DNA from: Pseudomonadota bacterium
GTDB taxonomy: Bacteria > Pseudomonadota > Alphaproteobacteria > Puniceispirillales > Marisalimonadaceae
DNA: 64,000 bases
Assembly (NCBI GenBank): GCA_027625145.1
Contig: JAQBXK010000004.1
Coordinates: 1 to 64,000 of the forward strand
Direction of reading: 5' to 3'
The notes below the pieces were generated by a model, which saw only the letters and a program-made list of their open reading frames with translations, was not told the DNA's origin and did no database searches. Shown here in pieces: positions 27,419-34,262 of this stretch. Made by a program: the position numbers and the translations under genes. Position 1 is the first letter of the stretch; each line of letters begins with the position of its first letter.

Positions 27419-29236
27419 ATGAAAAGCCTTGGCACCACCGACACTCCACATGACCGTAAGGTCGAAATCCGGGTTATTGCGCGGGTTATGCCATATCTTT
27501 GGCCTAAGGGTCAGGCCTGGGTCAAATGGCGCGTTGTGCTCGCGGTAGCCAGTTTGATTTTGGCTAAACTTGTGGCGGTTGCCACTCCGATGATCCTTGG
27601 CGCTGCGGTTGACAGCCTGTCGGGCGTGGATGACGGCAGCCGGCTTTTGATGCTGGGGGCGGTGGGTCTCACCATCGCTTATGGCCTGTCGCGGATCCTC
27701 GACAGTGGATTTCAGCAATTGCGTGACGTAGTTTTCGCGAAGGTGGGGCAAAGGGCTTTACGGCAGGTGGGTTTGAAGACCTTCCAACACATTCACAACA
27801 TGTCCCTGCGCTATCACCTGAGCCGTAAAACAGGCGGGTTGAGCCGGGTCATGGAACGCGGTGTGAAGGGCGTGTCATTTTTATTGCGGTTTTTGCTCTT
27901 CTCGATTGGACCTTTGGTTCTGCAATTGGTGCTGATTTCTGCAGCTTTGGCCACCTTCTTTGATGTGCGCTATCTGGTGGTGATTGCTGTGGCAGTGGTC
28001 GCCTATGTTTGGTTCACAGCGGTTGTCACAGAATGGCGGGTAAAAATTCGCAAACAGATGAATGACCAAGACAATGACGCCAATCAAAAAGCCATCGACT
28101 CACTGCTGAACTTTGAAACGGTGAAATATTTTGGAGCAGAGGCGCGCGAGGCAGGACGCTACGATTCCGCAATGGAGGGATATGAGGCCGCAGCGCTAAA
28201 GACTTCCTATTCCTTAGGGGTGATCAACATCGGTCAGACTTTGATCATCAACTCGGCGCTGGTGGTCGTGATGTTGATGTCCGTGCAGGGCGTGGCTGCT
28301 GGCACGGTAACCGTTGGTGGCTTTGTGACGGTGAACGCTTATATCATGCAGGTGATGATGCCTCTGAATTTCCTTGGGTTTGTCTACCGCGAAATTCGCC
28401 AAGCCTTGGTCGATATGTCTGATATGTTTGGACTTTTGGAGCAACCCCCTGAGGTGCAAGACAAGCCTGATGCACCTGCATTACAAGTGCAGGGTGGCAG
28501 CATTGAGCTAAGGGACGTACATTTTGCTTATGACCCTGAGCGCGCCATTCTCAAGGGTGTCAGCCTCAAGGTGGAACCTGGACAAACTTTAGCGATTGTA
28601 GGGCCTTCTGGCTCTGGAAAGTCAACCATAGGCCGGTTGCTTTTTCGCTTTTATGATGTGACGCAGGGGACTTTGCTAGTAGACGGGCAAGACATTCGAG
28701 ATGTCACGCAGTTGAGCCTGCACGAGGCGATTGGCGTCGTACCGCAGGACACTGTTTTGTTCAACGACACCATCTATTACAACATCGCCTATGGCCGCGC
28801 TGAAGCGACCCGCGCTCAGATTGAGCAAGCCGCCAAGGAAGCTCAAATTCATGATTTTGTGCAAAGCCTGCCACAAGGGTATGAGACCACCGTGGGCGAG
28901 CGCGGGTTGAAATTGTCGGGCGGCGAAAAGCAACGGGTGGGCATTGCGCGCAGCCTACTGAAGGATCCGCCTATCTTGCTTCTGGATGAAGCGACCTCAG
29001 CGCTAGATACGGAAACCGAACATGAAATCCAAGAAAGCCTGATCCAAATGGGGCGGGGACGCACGGTTATGATCATTGCGCACCGCCTTTCGACCGTCGT
29101 GCATGCTGATCGCATTGTGGTGTTGGAACAAGGTCGGATCGAGGAAGAAGGCAGTCACGACGAGCTGCTCGCCCAAGATGGCCGTTACGCGCATCTGTGG
29201 AATTTGCAATTGTCAGAAGATGTAAGCAAAGTGTAA
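27419..29236 (+). CDS. Atm1/HmtA-type ABC exporter (membrane-ATPase half transporter), GC-rich cargo
   Basis: A 605-residue half transporter. Residues ~30-320 hold about six membrane helices of the ABCB type. The ATPase domain has Walker A GPSGSGKST near 395-403, signature LSGGEKQRVGIARS, Walker B ILLLDEATSALD and the switch His in IIAHRLSTV. The sequence resembles mitochondrial/alphaproteobacterial Atm1, which exports glutathione-linked sulfur compounds or metal conjugates. G+C is far above the backbone (57% in the line at 27481) and its style is Rhodobacterales-like. The gene is complete. A 120-bp piece of it is duplicated at 25444. Confidence 0.92.
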   Translation: MKSLGTTDTPHDRKVEIRVIARVMPYLWPKGQAWVKWRVVLAVASLILAKLVAVATPMILGAAVDSLSGVDDGSRLLMLGAVGLTIAYGLSRILDSGFQQLRDVVFAKVGQRALRQVGLKTFQHIHNMSLRYHLSRKTGGLSRVMERGVKGVSFLLRFLLFSIGPLVLQLVLISAALATFFDVRYLVVIAVAVVAYVWFTAVVTEWRVKIRKQMNDQDNDANQKAIDSLLNFETVKYFGAEAREAGRYDSAMEGYEAAALKTSYSLGVINIGQTLIINSALVVVMLMSVQGVAAGTVTVGGFVTVNAYIMQVMMPLNFLGFVYREIRQALVDMSDMFGLLEQPPEVQDKPDAPALQVQGGSIELRDVHFAYDPERAILKGVSLKVEPGQTLAIVGPSGSGKSTIGRLLFRFYDVTQGTLLVDGQDIRDVTQLSLHEAIGVVPQDTVLFNDTIYYNIAYGRAEATRAQIEQAAKEAQIHDFVQSLPQGYETTVGERGLKLSGGEKQRVGIARSLLKDPPILLLDEATSALDTETEHEIQESLIQMGRGRTVMIIAHRLSTVVHADRIVVLEQGRIEEEGSHDELLAQDGRYAHLWNLQLSEDVSKV

Positions 29237-29284
29237 AAAGATCAGTCGCTGTACCTAGAGTGCTTTAGCCGAAGCCAAGATTAA

Positions 29285-29680
29285 TTGGAGCTTTTAAAGA
29301 GCTTAGATGATCATGGTTTTTCAAAAGAGGATCTCATACAACTCAAGTCAATAATAGATGCAAATAACAGTGATCTATTTGACGTTCTTGAGTATGTAAG
29401 CTTTGCTAATTCTTCTATGACAAGAGAGGATAGGGTGTCTTTAGCTAACTCAAACATCCACAACTTCGTTAACGACAAACAAAGAGACTTTATCGATTTC
29501 ATCCTTCGTAACTACATTAAAGACGGTGAAGATGAACTTGAGTTATCTAAGTTGCCTATAGCGATTAACTTAAAGTATGGAAGCATAAGTGGAGCTGAGT
29601 TGAACTTAGGTAGCATAAAGGAAATTAAGAAGGTCTTTATAGACTTTCAAAAGTATCTCTACCTTAATCAAGTAGCTTAG
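29285..29680 (+). pseudogene. C-terminal fragment of a type I restriction subunit HsdR
   Basis: A 131-residue AT-rich frame starting with TTG right after an in-frame stop. It resembles the C-terminal helical domain of EcoEI-type HsdR: EYVSFANSSMTREDRV, then QRDFIDFILRNYIKDGEDEL, KLPIAINLKYGSISGAELNLG and FIDFQKYLY, in the order expected. The helicase and nuclease parts (most of ~800-1000 residues) are missing, replaced upstream by the GC-rich ABC segment. It is a decayed defence gene left in the element cargo position. Confidence 0.6.
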
Positions 29681-29716
29681 TTTTAACGACATAATTAACG
29701 TGGTGGTTGTTCAACC
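29679..29716. repeat. Conserved 38-bp box, copy B
   Basis: Differs from copy A (25159-25196) at one of 38 positions. It begins at the HsdR fragment's stop codon (TAG at 29678-29680), so the box marks the exact border between cargo and element core on this side. Confidence 0.75.
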
Positions 29717-29751
29717 AAAAGGTACTTAATTACCTAGTTACTATTAGTAAA

Positions 29752-29834
29752 GGTGTAGAGATGTAGGGTTAAACCCTAGCTTCTTCATAAAATTCAATAG
29801 AAGAACCTATAGTATAGCCCTACACCCCTACATC
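29752..29834. promoter_or_regulatory. Long iteron-bearing hairpin, copy B (candidate replication origin)
   Basis: GGTGTAGAG and ATGTAGGG in the left arm (29752-29768) face CCCTACA and CCCCTACATC in the right arm (29818-29834). The inner stem is CTTCTTC against GAAGAA. About 29 of 35 positions pair, counting two G-T pairs, around a 13-base loop. Stem bases differ from copy A while pairing is kept, which argues for selection on the fold. It starts 35 bases after box B and ends 26 bases before the primase stop codon. Confidence 0.6.
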
Positions 29835-29860
29835 ATCCTTATGCAATTGTGTCTTTAAGC

Positions 29861-31285
29861 CTAAAAGTTATAACCACCACCGACATTCTTCAATTTTATG
29901 TCGACATAAACTTTATTGTGCTTAAGTCTTTCTTTGGTAAAGCCACGCTCCTGCATTCTTTTACTGAAGACCATCTCAGATATAGGTTTTATATAGTCGT
30001 CACCTGAGTTACTGTTGGCCCAGAGTTTATATTGCTCGTAAACCTCTCTAGCGCCTACTTTAGAGCTTGGTTTGATCTCAATATGCTCTTTGATAAACTC
30101 CCCAAAGACATCATTCTCTGACTTGTAACGTTCTGTAGCCTCATCTATAGCACTACATGGCCCAAGTCCAGTTTTACCTCCGGAACTCCTAAGTTCTCTA
30201 TACCAGTGATAAGCGCCATCGACACACCACTTAAAGATACCTTCTTTCTCTCTGAGGAGTTTATCTTTAAGAGTTAAGTCTACTTTATCATCGAACTGTT
30301 GGTTAAAAGGTACAATTCTGATACGTCTCCAAAAGCCAAATGATCCATCATTTGCATAAAGCATGTGATTTGCTGAGAACCATAGTTTAAATTCAGGTTT
30401 GAATTCAAATGCTGACTTCATCAACTTTGTTCCTCTTAGTGTATCGCCTCCAGTAAGTTTCTTAACTATGGCTTCATTGAAACTACCTCGACTTTCAGTT
30501 TCTGATGCAAGGACAAATCTAATCCCTTTAAGTTCTCCAACAGCCTCAAGTTCACGAACACCTGACTTTTGTTTGCTGATGAATGTCTCAAAGTCAGTTG
30601 TTTTACTGTATTCGGCTAATATGTCGTGTATTACTTCAAATAAAGTTGATTTACCGTTAGATCCAGTACCGTAGGCATAAAACAACTTCTGTTCTAACAC
30701 AGAACCTGTTAGAGAGTAGCCAATCGCTCTTTGAACCCATTTGATTAACTCATGGTCATTCCCAAACACCTGATTAATAAAGTTAATAAAAACTGGTGCT
30801 TTAGCACTGGAGTTATACGATACATTAGCAAGCTTACTGATAAGCCTGTGTTTATGAATACCTAATAGCGTCTTTGATTTAAGGTCCACGACCCCGTTTA
30901 AACAGTTAATCAAACTTATGTCTTTATCAAAGTCACTCATTGATACGACGATGTCTTCATGCTTAGAAGCCATATTGATCATTGATAGTATTTTATTATT
31001 ACTTTGAGATTGCTTAGACCATTTTAGTAACTCTTGCTTTTTGAATATGTCACTTGTTTCTAACGCTTCAGTTTTAATACTTTTTACCACCTCAAAAGCT
31101 TTTTGGGTGGCTTGTGTATTATTACTGCAATACTTCCACCTCATACCATCCCATACAAACCAAGATGATGGTGTGCCAGTTGATTTTAGTGTGTCTTTAT
31201 GTTGGTCTACTAATCTATTCATATTTCCCATGTCTGTGCTTTCATAGTTATTTTGATTGTCGTTTTTTGAATTAGTCGTAGTCAT
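29861..31285 (-). CDS. P4-type D5 helicase/primase-like replication protein of a satellite
   Basis: A 474-residue protein from ATG 31285, chosen because AAAGGAG lies seven bases upstream; the open frame runs to 31342 but through a terminator hairpin. The D5_N region is followed by a superfamily-3 helicase with Walker A YGTGSNGKST (206-214), a Walker B-like FVLASETE, and the FSANHML ... GFWRRIRIVPF arginine-finger segment; the C-terminus has a winged-helix-like end. This is the replication ATPase of P4-like satellites and some plasmids. The N-terminal primase polymerase domain common in P4 alpha is not apparent; the protein starts near the WFVWDGMRW element. Confidence 0.85.
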   Translation of the reverse strand: MTTTNSKNDNQNNYESTDMGNMNRLVDQHKDTLKSTGTPSSWFVWDGMRWKYCSNNTQATQKAFEVVKSIKTEALETSDIFKKQELLKWSKQSQSNNKILSMINMASKHEDIVVSMSDFDKDISLINCLNGVVDLKSKTLLGIHKHRLISKLANVSYNSSAKAPVFINFINQVFGNDHELIKWVQRAIGYSLTGSVLEQKLFYAYGTGSNGKSTLFEVIHDILAEYSKTTDFETFISKQKSGVRELEAVGELKGIRFVLASETESRGSFNEAIVKKLTGGDTLRGTKLMKSAFEFKPEFKLWFSANHMLYANDGSFGFWRRIRIVPFNQQFDDKVDLTLKDKLLREKEGIFKWCVDGAYHWYRELRSSGGKTGLGPCSAIDEATERYKSENDVFGEFIKEHIEIKPSSKVGAREVYEQYKLWANSNSGDDYIKPISEMVFSKRMQERGFTKERLKHNKVYVDIKLKNVGGGYNF

Positions 31286-31314
31286 AAGTGCTCCTTTAGT
31301 CCTTCTTAAGGACA

Positions 31315-31348
31315 AATAAAAAAACACCACTTGATAATTCAAGCAGTG
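31315..31348 (-). terminator. Terminator-like hairpin in the leader of the primase gene
   Basis: CACTGCTTGA (31348-31339) pairs with TCAAGTGGTG (31334-31325) over a 4-base loop, followed in the minus direction by TTTTTTTAT. It is a well-formed rho-independent terminator 30 bases before the primase ATG. A second small hairpin (GTCCTT/AAGGAC, 31299-31313) sits next to the Shine-Dalgarno site. It stops int readthrough, attenuates primase transcription, or both. Confidence 0.6.
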
Positions 31349-31400
31349 CTTAGGGTTGATTGTTATTTGATTGTGAAAAACTACTAGTTAGAAATAGTTG

Positions 31401-31571
31401 TTTCTCAATGGGTGGACACAGAGATTTATTTGTTCTTGCCAACCTAATGAAGAACAGCATTTCAGACGTTTTGGTTTAGTAGTTTCTCAATGGGTGGACA
31501 TAAGTAACTAATTAGATGTAATTACCTCCATTTTGAGATGATGTTTTTATTAATCTCTCAATGGGTGGACA
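31401..31571. repeat. Three 16-18 bp direct repeats between int and primase genes
   Basis: TCTCAATGGGTGGACA is exact at 31403-31418, 31485-31500 and 31556-31571, extended to TTTCTCAATGGGTGGACA in the first two. Start-to-start spacings are 82 and 71 bases. They lie in the only sizeable non-coding gap of the element core (31349-31736), which holds no convincing gene. They are probably binding sites for the replication protein or a regulator. Confidence 0.65.
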
Positions 31572-31736
31572 CTATTCCCCATTTCTATCCTCAAACCCAT
31601 GCTGTGGTTAGAAAAAAGATCAGATTCCTACAATTCTTGATTCACTGGTGATATGTACTAAGAAAAGGTGATTTATTTAGATCATTGGGAGAGAATTTCT
31701 ATCAGACTATTGTCACACTTAATGTCCATAATAGAG

Positions 31737-32888
31737 TTAGTATTTAATAATTTTACTCAATACTTTAATTGTCTTTGCTAAAGAATAGCCATTTCCATAT
31801 GACGATCCTACTTTATTATCCGACCATCCACCAATCTGATCTATCATTTCAGTAGGACAATTTACCTCTCGAAGACGATCTCTCATACTATGCCTAAAGC
31901 TATGAATAACACAACGCTCAGGTACTCTTGATTTAAGCCATTTGTTTAAAGCAGCACTCGCTGAATTAGAACTACAATAATCTTTGTTTGTATAATGAGG
32001 GAATGCAAACGCATCATTTCTATTTGCAGAAATCTGTTGGGCTGCCCAAAGGGATAAGCCTACAAGAGGTATCTTTCTTTCGCTAGATTTAGTTTTTAAT
32101 TGTCTAGAAGAGTTGGGAACAATATTAACGTAAGGGACATCTTCATAAAGTTTAAGATCATCGACTTTTAATCCAAGAGCTTCAGATAACCTCATGCCAG
32201 TATCAGATATAAGCGCTATTAACCATCTATTTGGGTCATTAATAACAACGCATTCTTCCTGAACTTTTCTGATGATATTAATTGGTATGGGCTGTCTTTT
32301 AAAAGTATCTTCAAGATCAGGGATATATGTTTTGGCAAAGGCATTTTTACAACTCAGCCCATGCTCTTGAATGGATAAATTTATAATTGCTCGAATGATT
32401 GCAAACACCCTTTTAACCGTTGAAGAGACAAGTCCCCTATCTATCATGTGATCCCTAAAACGTGCCGCATCAGTAGTTGAATAAGCGTTTAAAGAACGGT
32501 CTTTTAAAAGGGCTATAACGTCGTTTACAGCTCTTCTGGAGGCTCTAAAAAAGACCTCACCCTTCCCTATTCCCTTCAGTTTAAAGTATGTTTGAAGAGC
32601 ATTTGAGAGTTTCGGATTTTGATCCATTTTAGGAGAATCTTGCAGGATTGTTTGCATAGGTAATGTTGTTAAATTTCCATTGTTTATTCTTAAAGTAAAC
32701 CAGTATTGATTTAATTTAAGCAATATATTTTGGCTGAGATGAGTTGCTTCTTTGATTGATTTTGTTTTCAAGCTAACGACAATTCTGACCTTTGCGTAAT
32801 GGTATCGTAAATCTCGGGGAACCTGCTTAGAAAAATAAAACACCTCTCTTTTTTGATAGAGATATTTGCGGTTAAGTTTGTCTACCAT
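31737..32888 (-). CDS. int: Tyrosine recombinase (island integrase)
   Basis: A 383-residue phage-type integrase. The catalytic set is visible: Arg233 in DTGMRLSEALGL, Lys near KTKSSERKIPL, HSFRHSMRDRL with His329 and Arg332, and Tyr364 in GSSYGNGY. The N-terminal ~35 residues (YLYQKREVFYFSKQVPRDLR) form the DUF6538-like arm-binding head. The start codon lies inside a 12-bp repeat that recurs at both element ends, suggesting autorepression. Position beside the tRNA-Gly 3' end is standard for elements that integrate there, and the open frame looks intact. Confidence 0.92.
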   Translation of the reverse strand: MVDKLNRKYLYQKREVFYFSKQVPRDLRYHYAKVRIVVSLKTKSIKEATHLSQNILLKLNQYWFTLRINNGNLTTLPMQTILQDSPKMDQNPKLSNALQTYFKLKGIGKGEVFFRASRRAVNDVIALLKDRSLNAYSTTDAARFRDHMIDRGLVSSTVKRVFAIIRAIINLSIQEHGLSCKNAFAKTYIPDLEDTFKRQPIPINIIRKVQEECVVINDPNRWLIALISDTGMRLSEALGLKVDDLKLYEDVPYVNIVPNSSRQLKTKSSERKIPLVGLSLWAAQQISANRNDAFAFPHYTNKDYCSSNSASAALNKWLKSRVPERCVIHSFRHSMRDRLREVNCPTEMIDQIGGWSDNKVGSSYGNGYSLAKTIKVLSKIIKY

Positions 32889-32898
32889 TTTGTCTACC
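32875..32898. promoter_or_regulatory. Two tandem 12-bp repeats, candidate integrase arm sites (right)
   Basis: AGTTTGTCTACC (32875-32886) and ATTTTGTCTACC (32887-32898) are in tandem at 12-base pitch, the same unit as the three left-end copies. They straddle the int start codon at 32886-32888, so bound recombinase would also block its own gene. Confidence 0.6.
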
Positions 32899-32964
32899 CA
32901 TCAAAAGTTAATACTTTTAAAAGGTTGAAAATCTAAGGGAAAGCTTGGAGTTCTGTACCAATAA

Positions 32965-33039
32965 TGGAGCGGGCGAAGAGATTCGAACTCTCGACATTCT
33001 CGTTGGCAACGAGATGCTCTACCACTGAGCTACGCCCGC
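32965..33039 (-). tRNA. tRNA-Gly (anticodon GCC), right copy
   Basis: Identical in sequence to 22706-22780, with encoded CCA. Its 5' flank is backbone DNA, so this is the copy that keeps the native promoter, while its 3' flank is element DNA with int. The tRNA identity was restored on integration. Confidence 0.95.
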
Positions 33040-33042
33040 TTA
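32965..33042. repeat. Right attachment site repeat (att, 78 bp)
   Basis: Exact direct repeat of 22706-22783. Together with the adjacent integrase gene it defines the right border of the island. Confidence 0.85.
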
Positions 33043-33114
33043 ATAATAAGAAAATGAAATATAACATTGTAATTAATACTAGCAAGAAGAAATAATAAAA
33101 AATGTATTTTTTTT

Positions 33115-34254
33115 TTAATTACTTATAATCATTTTATTAATATTTTTGCTTATAAAAATAACATCATCTTCACTTAGGTATGGATGCATTGGAAGTGATA
33201 TGACGGATTTTGATAACAATTTTGTAATGGGAAGTTCATTGTTTGCCACAGGATAATTTTTATAAGGTTCTTGTTCATTCAATGGAATTGGGTAGTAAAC
33301 AGCAGTTGGGATACCTTGTGAAGATAAATTTTTTTGTAATTTATCTCTATTAACGGTTTTTGGTAAAACAATAGTGTATTGAGCCCAACTACTTGTTGCT
33401 TTAGCGTGCAAAGTTGGTAATTGAATATCAAGTTCTAATTTTTTTAAATGTAAATTATAATAATTGGCAACAGTTTGTCTTTTTTTTAATTCAGAAGGAA
33501 AAATAGCAAGTTTTTCTAGTAATATAGCTGCTTGAATAGTTGACATTCTTGCATTCATTCCAATTCTTTCATATTCATATTTTTTTTTACCCATGCCATG
33601 AACATGACAAGAATTTGCTATTTCATAAATTTCATGATTGTTGGTAAAAAGAGCTCCTCCATCTCCATAACATCCAAGAGGTTTTGCAGGGAAAAAGGAT
33701 GTGGCAGTAACTTCACATAAACTGCCAACGGATTTTCTATTAAAAGTAGATCCAAATGATTGAGCAGCATCGTCTAAAACCCATAAACCATGCTTTTTAG
33801 CAAATTTTTTAATTTCATCCATGTCTGAAGGTTGACCAAATAATCCTACAGCCATTATGCCTTTGACTTTAACTCCAGATTGATTAGCGGTATTAAGGGC
33901 ATCAATTAAATTATTACAATCAATATTAAAGGTATTAGGATTTACATCTACAAAAACTGGTACAGCACCAAGTAAAGGCATTACTTCAGCAGATGACGCA
34001 AATGTAAATGCTGGAACAATTACCCCTTCTCCTTGTTTAAGTTTTAAACCAATCAAAGCTAATAACAAAGCGTCCGTTCCACTGGAACAACATAGAACGT
34101 ATTTGGAATTAGAAAATACGCCTAGTTGTTTTTCTAGTTCCTTTACTTCAGGTCCAAGAATATATTGACCATGATCTAAAACTTTTTTAATGCGTTCATC
34201 AATTTTAGAACGAATTTTTTGTTGCTGTGTTTTTAAATCAATGAAAGTTATCAT
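33115..34254 (-). CDS. DegT/DnrJ/EryC1/StrS-family aminotransferase
   Basis: PLP-dependent nucleotide-sugar aminotransferase of 379 residues. The cofactor pocket shows VLCCSSGTDALLLAL, VLDDAAQSFGSTF with the ring-binding Asp, and the Schiff-base Lys in SFFPAKPLGCYGDGGAL. The sequence is closest in style to WbpE-type enzymes that aminate UDP-3-keto sugars. It follows a Gfo/Idh/MocA dehydrogenase gene by eight bases; together they would make an amino sugar for surface polysaccharide. Exact sugar unknown. Confidence 0.9.
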   Translation of the reverse strand: MITFIDLKTQQQKIRSKIDERIKKVLDHGQYILGPEVKELEKQLGVFSNSKYVLCCSSGTDALLLALIGLKLKQGEGVIVPAFTFASSAEVMPLLGAVPVFVDVNPNTFNIDCNNLIDALNTANQSGVKVKGIMAVGLFGQPSDMDEIKKFAKKHGLWVLDDAAQSFGSTFNRKSVGSLCEVTATSFFPAKPLGCYGDGGALFTNNHEIYEIANSCHVHGMGKKKYEYERIGMNARMSTIQAAILLEKLAIFPSELKKRQTVANYYNLHLKKLELDIQLPTLHAKATSSWAQYTIVLPKTVNRDKLQKNLSSQGIPTAVYYPIPLNEQEPYKNYPVANNELPITKLLSKSVISLPMHPYLSEDDVIFISKNINKMIISN

Positions 34255-34262
34255 TATAATTC

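Larger units (their letters stand above)
22706..33042. mobile_element. Integrated satellite-like genomic island in tRNA-Gly, mosaic
   Basis: A 78-bp exact direct repeat containing the whole tRNA-Gly gene bounds this stretch (22706-22783 and 32965-33042). It carries a tyrosine recombinase next to the right tRNA, a P4-type D5 helicase/primase, candidate integrase arm sites at both ends, candidate iterons, and restriction-modification remnants. GC-rich cargo (MFS, SDR, TetR, ABC) is embedded. No capsid, portal or terminase gene is present, so it is a satellite or plasmid-like integrative element rather than a prophage. Boundaries are confident; the internal history is inferred. Confidence 0.85.

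Noticed and set aside
27386-29209. Several minus-strand open frames across the ABC exporter
   Set aside because: They are antisense to a complete, motif-perfect ABC gene in GC-rich DNA where chance open frames are common.
31401-31571. Possible small CRISPR array
   Set aside because: Only three repeats of 16-18 bp with unequal gaps of about 66 and 55 bases, no cas genes nearby, and the third copy is shortened. Protein-binding repeats fit better.
31339-31620. P4-like CI antisense RNA in the primase leader
   Set aside because: The repeats are all in the same orientation, so they cannot pair with each other as seqA/seqB/seqC do in P4. Only the terminator part of that analogy is kept, as an inference.
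22706-33042. Complete prophage
   Set aside because: No capsid, portal, terminase, tail or lysis gene is present, and the core is limited to integration and replication functions.
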